From: CAWGCA01 sp963820955
Lineage (GTDB): Bacteria; Pseudomonadota; Gammaproteobacteria; Chromatiales; Chromatiaceae
Direction of reading: 5' to 3'
Assembly: GCA_963820955.1 (NCBI GenBank)
Contig: CAWGCA010000047.1
Span: forward strand, 186,001 to 250,000
Length of the DNA stretch: 64,000 nt
Below the pieces are notes generated by a model, which saw only the letters and a program-made list of their open reading frames with translations, searched no databases and was not told the origin of the DNA. Shown one piece after another: positions 9,014 through 16,988 of the stretch (positions within the stretch are counted from its first letter, which is position 1; every line of letters begins with the position of its first letter). Both the position numbers and the translations under genes were made by a program.

Positions 9014-9412
9014 TCACCCCATCTCGATGGAGAGATTGACCGCCTGGCGCAGGGTATTGGCGGATATACAGCCGCGCTCGGCGATGGTAATCAGTTTCGC
9101 CAGTTGATCGGGCGGCTGGCACTGGGCGCTGACCTTCATCTGTATGTCGGTAAACCTGGGAGGGGAATCGGCCATTTCGGCCGCGATTTCCGCCCGTGCA
9201 CTGCTGAGCTCAACCTCTCTGGCCTTGGCTGCCGCCAGCAGATTGCTCATAAAGCAGCCGCCAAGCCCCATCAGCATGGCTTCGCCCCCCATCGGACCCT
9301 TGTTCTGACCGCCCTTGGCCTCGGGGCGGTCTATGGTCAGCGCATGCCCCCTGGCCTGGCCATGGGATGCGGTGTGATCCAGTTGATCGACAGTGATGTG
9401 AATGGTTGGCAT
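9014..9412 (-). CDS. OsmC family protein
   Basis: 132 residues from the ATG at 9412, with AGAGGAG 6-7 bases upstream; a longer in-frame reading lacks a ribosome site and overlaps the neighbouring gene. Family features are the GPMGGEAMLMGLGGCFMSNLLAAA block with the conserved cysteine near residue 53, and the second cysteine in AERGCISANTLRQAV near residue 118. OsmC/Ohr proteins reduce organic hydroperoxides with paired cysteines. This one belongs to the broader OsmC group, so peroxidase activity is likely but not certain. It follows the reductase gene on the same strand. Confidence 0.82.
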   Translation of the reverse strand: MPTIHITVDQLDHTASHGQARGHALTIDRPEAKGGQNKGPMGGEAMLMGLGGCFMSNLLAAAKAREVELSSARAEIAAEMADSPPRFTDIQMKVSAQCQPPDQLAKLITIAERGCISANTLRQAVNLSIEMG

Positions 9413-9476
9413 GGGTGTCTCCTCTGAAAATATTTTGTGAATCGTCTGTCGGATTGAAAGCCGGTGGCGGGATGGC

Positions 9477-10361
9477 TCAGCCGATTTCGTGGTCGGCGAG
9501 CGACTCCAACGCCCTGACCATGGCCGAGTGATCCAGATCGCCCCAGCCGTGGGCGTTACAGGCATTGAAGAGTTCCTGGGCGGTGGCGGTGTTGGGCAGG
9601 CTGATGCCGAGTGCCCGGGCACCGGACAGCGCCAGGTTGAGATCCTTCTGGTGCAGGGCGATACGGAACCCAGGGTCGAAGCTGCGTTTGATCATGCGTT
9701 CGCCATGCACTTCGAGGATCTTGGAGCCGGCGAAGCCCCCCATCAGGGCCTGCCGTACACGGGAAGGATCGACTCCCGCCTTGGCGGAGAACAGGAGCGC
9801 CTCGGCCACCGCCTCGATGGTCAATGCGACAATGATCTGGTTGGCGATTTTACAGGTCTGCCCAGCGCTGGTGTCACCGACCAGGGTGATGTTTTTGCCC
9901 ATCAGTTCCAGCAAAGGCAGAGCCCGCTCAAAAGCGGCTTGTTGGCCGCCCACCATGATGGTGAGCACAGCGGCCTTGGCCCCCAACTCACCCCCGGATA
10001 CCGGCGCGTCCAGATAATCACAGCCCAACTCGGTGATCCTGGCAGCGAAGGATCGGGTCTCAATGGGTGAGATCGAGCTCATGTCGATCACCATCTTTCC
10101 GGCGCTGAGCCCCGCCGCGACGCCCTCGGCCTCGAACAGCACCGCTGCGACGTCCGGCGTATCGGGTACCATGGTTATAATGATATCTGCCTGCTGCGTC
10201 AGCTCCCGGCAGGAGGCGCACTCGATAGCGCCCCCAGCCACCAGCTCCTGAGGCAGTGGCGAGCGGTGTCTTACCAGATACAGCTGATGACCTGCCGTCT
10301 GCAGGTGTCCCGCCATTGGCCGCCCCATGACGCCCAAACCGATGAATCCAACCTTGCTCAT
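9477..10361 (-). CDS. Tartronate semialdehyde reductase-like (GarR/GlxR family)
   Basis: 294 residues, beta-hydroxyacid dehydrogenase family. The N-terminal dinucleotide site is VGFIGLGVMGRPMAGHL. The substrate-binding block DAPVSGGELGAKAAVLTIMVGG and the catalytic lysine region CKIANQIIVALTIEA (near residue 170) are present, with FDPGFRIALHQKDL and a C-terminal DHSAMVRA as in GarR. The family reduces tartronate semialdehyde to D-glycerate. The adjacent mmsA leaves 3-hydroxyisobutyrate dehydrogenase as an alternative, but the DMSSI and DHSA signatures fit GarR better. GAGGAG lies upstream of the start. Confidence 0.82.
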   Translation of the reverse strand: MSKVGFIGLGVMGRPMAGHLQTAGHQLYLVRHRSPLPQELVAGGAIECASCRELTQQADIIITMVPDTPDVAAVLFEAEGVAAGLSAGKMVIDMSSISPIETRSFAARITELGCDYLDAPVSGGELGAKAAVLTIMVGGQQAAFERALPLLELMGKNITLVGDTSAGQTCKIANQIIVALTIEAVAEALLFSAKAGVDPSRVRQALMGGFAGSKILEVHGERMIKRSFDPGFRIALHQKDLNLALSGARALGISLPNTATAQELFNACNAHGWGDLDHSAMVRALESLADHEIG

Positions 10362-10429
10362 CTACGCTGCTCCTCGTTGTTTTCAGAAAGCGGCATGAAA
10401 CAGCTGAACTGCCATCGGCCGCTGCGGGT

Positions 10430-11929
10430 TTATTTCATGGTCGGCATGTGGAAGTCGGCGCCCGCCCTGATCCCCGTCGGCCAGCGCGATGTGACCGTTT
10501 TCAGTTTGGTGTAGAAGTGAACCCCCTCCATCCCGTGGATGTGAATATCGCCGAACAGGGAGTGCTTCCAGCCGCCGAAACTGTGAAACGCCATGGGTAC
10601 CGGGATAGGCACATTGATACCCACCATACCTGCCTGCACCCGCGAGGAGAAGGTCCGCGCGGTATCCCCGTCACGGGTGAAGATGGCCGTACCGTTACCG
10701 TATTCGTGGGCGTTGACCAATTCCAGGGCCGTTTCGAAATCGGGCACCCGCATCAGGCAGAGCACCGGTCCGAAAATCTCTTCCTGGTAGATACGCATTG
10801 TGCGGGTAACCTGATCGAACAGGCAGGCACCCATGAAGAATCCCTTCTCGTGCCCCTCGATCTTCAGCCCGCGCCCATCTACCAGGAGTTGCGCCCCCTC
10901 TTTTTCACCCTGGTCTACATACGCTGTGACTTTGTCCCGGTGTTCCCGGCTGACCAATGGGCCCATCTCCGCCGCCGGATCGGTGCCCGGTCCGATTCGG
11001 AGTCGGGCGATACGTGGCACCAAACGATCGATCAGGGCGTCAGCAAGCGCGTCGCCCACCGCCACCGCCACTGAGATCGCCATGCAGCGTTCCCCGGCGG
11101 AGCCGTAGGCGGCACCCATCAGGGCATCTGTGGCCTGGTCCAGGTCTGCATCCGGCATGACGACCATGTGATTCTTGGCGCTGCCCAGGGCCTGCACCCG
11201 TTTGCCCTGTTCCGAGGCGGTGCGGTGTATATGCCGGGCAACCGGCGTGGAGCCTACGAAGCTGACGCCGGCGACTTCCGGATGGGTTAGCAGGGTGTCC
11301 ACTGCCTCCCGGTCACCGTTCACTGCGTTCATCACCCCCTCTGGCAGGCCTGCTTTGGTTAGCAGTTCGGCCAGTCGCAGGGCAGTGGAGGGAACCTTTT
11401 CAGAGACCTTCAGGATGAAGCTGTTGCCACAGGCGATGGCGAGCGGGAACATCCACATGGGGACCATTGCCGGAAAATTGAACGGAGTGATGCCGGCACA
11501 GACCCCGAGGGGCTGACGCATGGAGTGACTGTCCACATTGCTGCCCACGTTCTCCGAGAATGAGCCTTTGAGCAGGTGGGGGATCCCGCAGGCGAATTCC
11601 ACCACCTCCAGGCCACGGACCACAGAACCCCGGGCATCATTGAAGACCTTGCCGTGCTCGGCAGACACCAGCTCTGCAAGCGGGTCCAGATGTTGCTCCA
11701 GCAGCTCTTTGAATCGGAACAACACCCTGGCGCGGCGCAGGGGCGGGGTGTCCCGCCAGCCCGGGAAGGCGGCGGCCGCTGCCTCTACCGCATGGCCGAC
11801 CTCCTCGGCATTTGCCAGCGGGACTCGCGCCGTGCATTTGCCGCTGGCCGGATTGAACACTTCGCCATAGCGACCGCTGGTCCCCGCCACCTGCAGGCCG
11901 TTGATGAAGTGATGCAGTGTGTCGCTCAT
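10430..11929 (-). CDS. mmsA: Methylmalonate-semialdehyde dehydrogenase (CoA-acylating)
   Basis: 499 residues, the usual MmsA length. Aldehyde dehydrogenase features are GITPFNFPAMVPMWMFPLAIA, the NAD site GVSFVGSTPVARHI and the catalytic cysteine in SAGERCMAISVAVAVG (near residue 284). The AGERCMA context is typical of the CoA-acylating MmsA branch. The enzyme converts malonate or methylmalonate semialdehyde to acetyl- or propionyl-CoA in valine, inositol or beta-alanine breakdown. It is the first gene of a minus-strand group with the GarR-like and OsmC genes. Repeat copy B ends 43 bases upstream of the start, so it may sit in or next to the promoter. Confidence 0.9.
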   Translation of the reverse strand: MSDTLHHFINGLQVAGTSGRYGEVFNPASGKCTARVPLANAEEVGHAVEAAAAAFPGWRDTPPLRRARVLFRFKELLEQHLDPLAELVSAEHGKVFNDARGSVVRGLEVVEFACGIPHLLKGSFSENVGSNVDSHSMRQPLGVCAGITPFNFPAMVPMWMFPLAIACGNSFILKVSEKVPSTALRLAELLTKAGLPEGVMNAVNGDREAVDTLLTHPEVAGVSFVGSTPVARHIHRTASEQGKRVQALGSAKNHMVVMPDADLDQATDALMGAAYGSAGERCMAISVAVAVGDALADALIDRLVPRIARLRIGPGTDPAAEMGPLVSREHRDKVTAYVDQGEKEGAQLLVDGRGLKIEGHEKGFFMGACLFDQVTRTMRIYQEEIFGPVLCLMRVPDFETALELVNAHEYGNGTAIFTRDGDTARTFSSRVQAGMVGINVPIPVPMAFHSFGGWKHSLFGDIHIHGMEGVHFYTKLKTVTSRWPTGIRAGADFHMPTMK

Positions 11930-11971
11930 AGTCCTGTCCTGTGGTTAATCTCGTACACGGGTTTCAATTAA

Positions 11972-12122
11972 GGGCACCTCGAAAAATTCGAGGTGCCCGT
12001 TTGGTGCAGGGATGCGCCACTATTTTCGTGCGCGTAAGCGCGTGAAAATGAGGGCGATCGAAAATCGCGCGTTTCGACCGCCGTATCGAAAAACCCCATG
12101 GAAGGGATTTTTCGAAGTACCC
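11972..12122 (+). repeat. 151-bp multi-hairpin repeat element, copy B
   Basis: Same length and orientation as copy A at 8594-8744 and about 95% identical. The first hairpin is a perfect inverted repeat (arms GGGCACCTCGAA/TTCGAGGTGCCC), and the other three hairpins are retained with one or two mismatches. The flanks are ATTAA (11967-11971) and TTTAA (12123-12127), a 4-of-5 match consistent with an ageing 5-bp duplication. Short ORFs across it on both strands appear only because of its base composition. It lies immediately upstream of mmsA. Confidence 0.8.
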
Positions 12123-12457
12123 TTTAAGCATAGAGCAATTGACTGGATTACGGCCAGCAGCGGGGGGCATCCGATACTCGGCTGGGGGCGAGTGGACATC
12201 AAGCTCAATGAATGAGCATGGCCTTAATCATTTTCCACTTGCTTTGGTCTTGAATTATCTGTGTGTTAGGTGCCCTCTGTGGTTCAATGAGGGTGCAACC
12301 AGTTGAATGTATGCCATAGTCTACCCCTGTGGCTTAGTATCGAGGGTAATCAGATAGAGTTTTATCTGAAAATCGGGCGCAATCGGACAGCAAATCCTCC
12401 GGTGTTAGGTTTGGCAACAAAGACGCTGAATTTTTCATCCACCGGGAGGGTTGCTCG
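12123..12457. other. Intergenic stretch after repeat copy B
   Basis: About 335 bases without a convincing gene. The only structure seen is an inverted repeat TCAGATA-N6-TATCTGA at 12350-12369, about 90 bases upstream of the next gene, which could be an operator or a small hairpin in its leader. Confidence 0.35.
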
Positions 12458-12907
12458 ATGACCAGTCTCGTAACCCTGGCCCACCGGGTATCCGGTATCT
12501 ATACCAGATATTCAAAAATTCACTCGGCTGTATTTGCTTTTTCCCTGTCCAGGCTGATGCCAAGACGCGATGAGAGCAGCCCCGCCGCCTGCAGACATCA
12601 AAGCGAGCTGGTCGAATTGCAGGGTGAACTTGAGAAACTGCATACCCTGGTCGCGGGCGACCAGATACTCGAACCTAATACCACACTGGGCCGGGAGTTC
12701 GCGAGCGCCATGGACGAGTATTTGGCGGCGCTGCTAAATTCCGTTAAACAGCTTGCCACCATCTGCGGCCGCCGTTGCCAGGAGAAAATGGGGGTGGAAC
12801 GCTATGGGGAAAAGGAGTCCAGGGGAGACCGGGTGAATTATGACCAATCGGTACAAATCTACCAGCGCTGTGGAGAGCGGCTGAGCCTTCTATTCAGGCG
12901 GTTGTAG
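12458..12907 (+). CDS. Hypothetical protein (predicted helical, cytoplasmic)
   Basis: 149 residues beginning MTSLVTLAHRVSGIYTRYSK, with GGGAGG 9 bases before the ATG. There is no signal peptide or clear membrane segment. The middle (ELVELQGELEKLHTLVAGD) looks like a short coiled coil. Three cysteines occur (CRHQ, CGRRC). I recognise no family. The upstream inverted repeat and good ribosome site support expression. It is the only gene between repeat copy B and the convergent NYN gene. Confidence 0.45.
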   Translation: MTSLVTLAHRVSGIYTRYSKIHSAVFAFSLSRLMPRRDESSPAACRHQSELVELQGELEKLHTLVAGDQILEPNTTLGREFASAMDEYLAALLNSVKQLATICGRRCQEKMGVERYGEKESRGDRVNYDQSVQIYQRCGERLSLLFRRL

Positions 12908-13022
12908 CCGCTTGGCCGCAAACAAACAGAGTAATCAAGGTTGGCAACCCCGCTGTTGCCGGCAATGGATCGGAGGCGAGGTGCCTGTGAGCGGATTAAC
13001 CCCGGTTTCGCCTGCCCCAGTG

Positions 13023-13841
13023 CTACTCGTCTTGTGCAAAACTACGAACGATATAACCACCTGATTTTTCATCGTATTCCAGTTTCAGAAGCTTGCGTGT
13101 CTGAGCCTCTTCCAACAGTTTTCCAAAGGTTCGAAAGCCATGGTAGTTTTCACTGAATCCAGGTTTACGGCGTTTTAGCGCCTGTTTGACCATGGACCCC
13201 CATACCTTCTCCTCCGCGCCGCGCTCCTTGAACAGATCTTCAACCGTTTCCAACACCAGATCCAGCGCCTTTTGTCTTTTATCTTCTTCGGTCTGGGCCT
13301 CCGTTTTTTTACGCGAGCTCTTTTTGGCCACGGTTTTGCGTTTTGCCTGGCGCTGTTTCTCGGCTTCCCGTACCAGGTCGTCGTAAAAAATGAACTCGTC
13401 GCAATTGGCAATCAGCAGATCAGAAGTGGATTTCTGCACGCCGACGCCGATCACCACCTTATTGTTCTCGCGCAGCTTGCTGACCAGCGGTGAGAAATCG
13501 GAATCGCCACTGATAACGACAAAGGTGTCGACATGGGATTTCGTGTAACAGAGATCCAGCGCATCCACCACCATGCGGATGTCGGCGGAGTTTTTGCCGG
13601 ACTGGCGGACATGGGGGATCTCGATCAATTCAAAGGCGGCCTCATGCATGGTGGCTTTGAACTCCTTGTAACGCTCCCAGTCGCAGTAGGCCTTCTTAAC
13701 CACGATGTTGCCCTTGAGCAGCAGGCGCTCCAGCACTTTCTGAATGTCGAACGCCGCATATTTAGCATCCCGCACACCCAGGGCGACATTCTCGAAGTCG
13801 CAGAACAGGGCCATGTTTCGGGTCTCTGGCTTTTCACTCAT
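13023..13841 (-). CDS. NYN-domain protein (LabA/PIN-like), putative ribonuclease
   Basis: 272 residues. An N-terminal NYN domain covers about residues 10-165, with the acidic positions in ALFCDFENVALG, NSADIRMVVDAL and VISGDSDFSPLVSKLRENN in family order. A lysine- and arginine-rich linker (about 165-195, KRKTVAKKSSRKK) leads to a C-terminal domain of about 75 residues (GAEEKVWGSMVKQALKRRKPGFSENYHGFRTFGKLLEEA) that resembles the OST-HTH/LOTUS fold. NYN domains are PIN-like metal-dependent RNases, and LOTUS domains bind RNA. The target here is unknown. Confidence 0.85.
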   Translation of the reverse strand: MSEKPETRNMALFCDFENVALGVRDAKYAAFDIQKVLERLLLKGNIVVKKAYCDWERYKEFKATMHEAAFELIEIPHVRQSGKNSADIRMVVDALDLCYTKSHVDTFVVISGDSDFSPLVSKLRENNKVVIGVGVQKSTSDLLIANCDEFIFYDDLVREAEKQRQAKRKTVAKKSSRKKTEAQTEEDKRQKALDLVLETVEDLFKERGAEEKVWGSMVKQALKRRKPGFSENYHGFRTFGKLLEEAQTRKLLKLEYDEKSGGYIVRSFAQDE

Positions 13842-14141
13842 TAGGTATCTGTCCTCCGACGGTATCTGTCAGCGTCGTCCGCCTATTTGTAAGCTGCGGC
13901 AGTGGTGGCTTGGGAGCAGTATACACCGCTAACCTGCGGCTTCGGTTCACCGCAGATCTCCTCCCGGGTCAAGGAGCGTCCGAGATTGCCGTTATAGAAC
14001 GCGAAATGATCGGCTTTATCCCCCGTCTGACCAGGCTAGAATACCGGGTGGTTGGTTGAGTATGCCGAGATCATCCCGAATAAAAAGCGGGAACATATGT
14101 CAAAACCTGTGGTGAGTCGGCGGAATGAGAAGAGGCGATTG

Positions 14142-14579
14142 ATGGTAACCAGCGAAAACAAAGCATTTTCCAAACGTCTGAAAGAGGCTGCAGGGGCCGA
14201 AGGTATTTACTCCGCGACCGAACTGGCGCGGCTGCTGGGTCTGCAGACCGAGGCCGTGAAGCAGTGGTACAGCGGAAACACCCGCCCCAACGGTAAAAAT
14301 CTCGCTAATCTGTGCATCCTGCTCCGCGTCCGGTTCGAGTGGTTGGTGTACGGGAAAAGCGTTGAGCAGGATGGGCACCCGGTTGCCAGTTACAGTGACC
14401 CTGCAAGCGACTTGGCAGATGCGGTTGCCGTTTTGAACGGCATGGGAGGGCTGCTCTGGGCGAGAACCACCGATGTCGCCCGAGATGATGCAGAGAAGAT
14501 CGGTCGCGCTATCCTGAAGGCTACACAGAACGTAGAAAAGGCATTCCAGGCTTGTCTGCAAAAATCCCAGAAGAGCTGA
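14142..14579 (+). CDS. Small helix-turn-helix transcriptional regulator
   Basis: 145 residues from the ATG at 14142, which has AGAAGAGG about 6 bases upstream; in-frame starts at 14097 (ATG) and 14052 (TTG) are possible but have weaker sites. The N-terminal half is a Cro/CI-type helix-turn-helix (FSKRLKEAAGAEGIYSATELAR, then LGLQTEAVKQWYSGNTRPNGKNL and LRVRFEWLVYGK), a layout common in phage-like and chromosomal repressors. The C-terminal half has no recognised domain. It precedes the mipA-like gene by 117 bases on the same strand and might regulate it (inference only). Confidence 0.75.
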   Translation: MVTSENKAFSKRLKEAAGAEGIYSATELARLLGLQTEAVKQWYSGNTRPNGKNLANLCILLRVRFEWLVYGKSVEQDGHPVASYSDPASDLADAVAVLNGMGGLLWARTTDVARDDAEKIGRAILKATQNVEKAFQACLQKSQKS

Positions 14580-14696
14580 ACCGAATTGCCCGGGCGCATG
14601 TTAAATAACACTTTAGATTGTTTTCGAGTTAAACTTTCAGGTTGATTTGACACTATAGGTTGTTGAAATTTTTTCTGCGACCCGCGAGGAGGGCAT

Positions 14697-15497
14697 ATGA
14701 AAAGGGTAAAGGTGATTGCTGCAGGCGCCCTGTTGGGCGGCATATTTATGGTTCCGGCCGCCATGGCCGGCGAGGCGGGGGGCTTCGTTGGCCTGGGAAT
14801 CGGTTATGTACCGGACTATGAAGGCTCCGAGGATTACGAGGGAGCACCCGCGCTGTTCGGCCGCTATAACTGGGCGAGCGGACGCACGATCGAGCTGGGC
14901 GGGGCGCCCGGCTCCGGCTCTGCCGCCCGGCTGTCGTCGAACCTGGTAAGCGAGAGTATGAGCAGCAACTGGCAGGCCGGCCCGCTGCTGCAGTACCGTG
15001 GGGAACGCGATGACGTGGACAACAACAAGGTCGACCGTATGCAGCAGGTCGATGCGACAGCGGAGGCAGGGGCCTTCGTCGGCTTCAATATGGACCGCTT
15101 CTCCGCCGAGCTGAGTTTTGCCGCCGATGTGGGCAGCGAGTATGACGGCTATCTGGTCTACCTCAAGGGCGGCTACGCCCTGCCGGTCAACGACTCTTTC
15201 AAGCTCAAGTTCGGGGCGCACGTGACCTACGCCGACTCCAACTACATGGATACCTACTTCGGGGTATCGTCGAAAGACGCCGCCCGCAGCGGGTTGTCCA
15301 GATACAATGCAGACGGCGGTCTCAAGGACTGGGGGTTGAGCCTGACCGGGAATTACAGCATCAACAAGAGCTGGGGGTTAATGGGATCTGTCGGCTATAG
15401 CCGGTTGATGAACGATGCCGAGGACAGCCCGCTGGTCAATGACGAGGGTGACGAGAACCAGTTCAAGGGAACCATTGCAGTTACCTACGCCTTCTAG
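14697..15497 (+). CDS. MipA/OmpV family outer membrane protein
   Basis: 266 residues with a clear signal peptide (cleavage after AAMA, near residue 25) and GGAGG ahead of the ATG. The mature part shows the MipA/OmpV pattern: GLGIGYVPDYEGSEDYEGAPA at its start, alternating beta-strand segments throughout, and a C-terminal strand ending in phenylalanine (IAVTYAF), typical of an outer membrane barrel. MipA was described as an adaptor between lytic and synthetic murein enzymes in Escherichia coli; OmpV relatives are porin-like. No specific role can be assigned. A terminator hairpin follows. Confidence 0.88.
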   Translation: MKRVKVIAAGALLGGIFMVPAAMAGEAGGFVGLGIGYVPDYEGSEDYEGAPALFGRYNWASGRTIELGGAPGSGSAARLSSNLVSESMSSNWQAGPLLQYRGERDDVDNNKVDRMQQVDATAEAGAFVGFNMDRFSAELSFAADVGSEYDGYLVYLKGGYALPVNDSFKLKFGAHVTYADSNYMDTYFGVSSKDAARSGLSRYNADGGLKDWGLSLTGNYSINKSWGLMGSVGYSRLMNDAEDSPLVNDEGDENQFKGTIAVTYAF

Positions 15498-15508
15498 ATT
15501 ATGAACAG

Positions 15509-15540
15509 GCCGCGGGAGCGGCACCGATCGGTCCCGCGGC
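15509..15540 (+). terminator. Hairpin after the mipA-like gene
   Basis: Arms GCCGCGGGA and TCCCGCGGC enclose 14 bases, which themselves contain the palindrome CCGATCGG; TTGTTCT follows. It lies 12 bases after the stop codon. The weak T-tract makes it a moderate terminator candidate. Confidence 0.55.
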
Positions 15541-15649
15541 TTGTTCTAGGACTTTGGTCAAGTATCCGGTCACTTCGGTCGGTACCTACCTACGCAGTGC
15601 AACTCGTTTCGGCCGACGGGGTGTATGCCGCCTGCAACCGGTCGCTTTT

Positions 15650-16345
15650 TCAACGCCCGGGGAGAAACTCCTCTCTGATCAGCCCGAGCAATGCCTGGAC
15701 CTCATCTAAAAAAAGGGGCACCCCCTTCGGGTCGACCCGCTGGCCAAAGCGATAAAAAAGGGCGTCCTCGCCGCGGGATTCGAACACCAGACCAGGGTGG
15801 GCCAGCAGGTATTCCTGTACCTCGGGCGTAAACAGGGGACGTACCCGTCCATCGTCGCGCGCCAGCAGCACGTACCGGTCGTTGAATTGTGTGCTGCCGT
15901 CGAAGGTCAGCCGCTGCAGGCCCAGCCGGACAGCCACCGTGCGGTCATGTATCCTGCTCGGGCTCAGGTCGAAATCGGGCAGAGCAGGTTTGCCCTGAAC
16001 CCAGATCACACTCTGGCTGCGGGTCTCCATTCCCTGATGATCATCGCTTAACGGGGTGCCACGCTCTCCTTCTCCGGCTGTTCGGGCGGGATAGCTGAAA
16101 TCGAAGACGGAGATCCGGTCACCATCCCTTTCGCCCTCCATCCGGTTCTTGATATTGGGCTCCCCCTGGGAAAACAGGTCGAACTCTGCGCGTTTCAGCG
16201 GTTCGGATATGAGGTGCTGCCCGGGGTGAAAGGAGAAGCCGAGCCGCTCAGCCGCCGCCTTCATGCTGTTGCCGCGCCGATATTCGAAATAAATGGCCCC
16301 GCCGATGATGAGGACCAGGGCGACGACAATCAACAGCTTCGACAT
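15650..16345 (-). CDS. Hypothetical single-pass membrane protein
   Basis: 231 residues. A hydrophobic N-terminal segment (residues 3-19, LLIVVALVLIIGGAIYF) is followed by a basic EYRRG, suggesting a membrane anchor with the rest soluble. The body starts NSMKAAAERLGFSFHPGQ and contains several beta-rich stretches (RISVFDFSYP, SQSVIWVQG, RYVLLARDDGRVRPLF). Such an anchor followed by a short phrase about an ageing-looking AERLGF motif is common in uncharacterised envelope proteins. I assign no function. It is convergent with mipA and divergent from the CDGSH gene. Confidence 0.6.
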   Translation of the reverse strand: MSKLLIVVALVLIIGGAIYFEYRRGNSMKAAAERLGFSFHPGQHLISEPLKRAEFDLFSQGEPNIKNRMEGERDGDRISVFDFSYPARTAGEGERGTPLSDDHQGMETRSQSVIWVQGKPALPDFDLSPSRIHDRTVAVRLGLQRLTFDGSTQFNDRYVLLARDDGRVRPLFTPEVQEYLLAHPGLVFESRGEDALFYRFGQRVDPKGVPLFLDEVQALLGLIREEFLPGR

Positions 16346-16456
16346 GGTGGCTCCTTAGGTCTGGATCGGCTGCTTTCCCGTGACTCGGTATGCACGAGCC
16401 AATTGGAACAGGCATAATGCCGTATCCAACAAAGCAGGAAAAGCAGGAGAAGTAAA

Positions 16457-16699
16457 ATGAGTAACGAATCCGTCATCGCGCAGAAAGAACCTTATGCAGT
16501 AGAGGTCGAGGAGGGCAGGGAGTACTACTGGTGCGCCTGTGGTCGCAGCAAAAGTCAGCCCTACTGCGACGGTTCCCACCGGGGAACGGACCTGGAACCA
16601 GTATCCTTCAAGGCCGACAAAAGTGGGGTCGTCTACCTTTGCGGCTGCAAACGAACCGCCCAGCAACCCTTTTGTGACGGTGCCCACAAGAAGCTTTGA
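16457..16699 (+). CDS. CDGSH iron-sulfur protein with two motifs
   Basis: 80 residues with AGGAG 7 bases before the start. It carries two CDGSH modules, each with three cysteines and one histidine: WCACGRSKSQPYCDGSH (about residues 28-44) and LCGCKRTAQQPFCDGAH (about 61-77). In the family each module binds a [2Fe-2S] cluster through 3 Cys and 1 His and acts in redox or cluster transfer. The second has alanine in place of the motif serine, which occurs in this group. The same double module forms the N-terminus of the fusion enzyme at 34607-36844, so the two are paralogous. Confidence 0.9.
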   Translation: MSNESVIAQKEPYAVEVEEGREYYWCACGRSKSQPYCDGSHRGTDLEPVSFKADKSGVVYLCGCKRTAQQPFCDGAHKKL

Positions 16700-16767
16700 G
16701 ACAACGAAAGGCGGCTGCCGGCCAGGTATCCGCCGCAATTCCAGAGCCTAAGTGACATTTTCCCTCT

Positions 16768-16784
16768 GCCCCCGGTACGGGGGC
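16768..16784 (+). terminator. Short GC hairpin after the CDGSH gene
   Basis: A GCCCCC-GGTAC-GGGGGC hairpin followed by TTGTCGTCT, 69 bases after the stop. The T-tract is poor, so this is a candidate only. Confidence 0.4.
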
Positions 16785-16988
16785 TTGTCGTCTGCCGGCG
16801 GTACAACTTGCTTGGCCCCTTAGTCTAACCCCTTCTACGACTGTTCACGCCCTCCCGTTATCAATCGGTATCCAGGGGCCGGGCCCCACCACTGTTCAGC
16901 TTCCATTCAGGATCCCCCGACTAGTCTGAGTAGCAGGCGGACACATTGGTCTGCGTTACAGGTTATCCAAGACAGACAGGGGGTTTTC

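Noticed and set aside
10430..11929. Generic aldehyde or succinate-semialdehyde dehydrogenase
   Set aside because: The AGERCMA catalytic context and overall length match the CoA-acylating MmsA branch.
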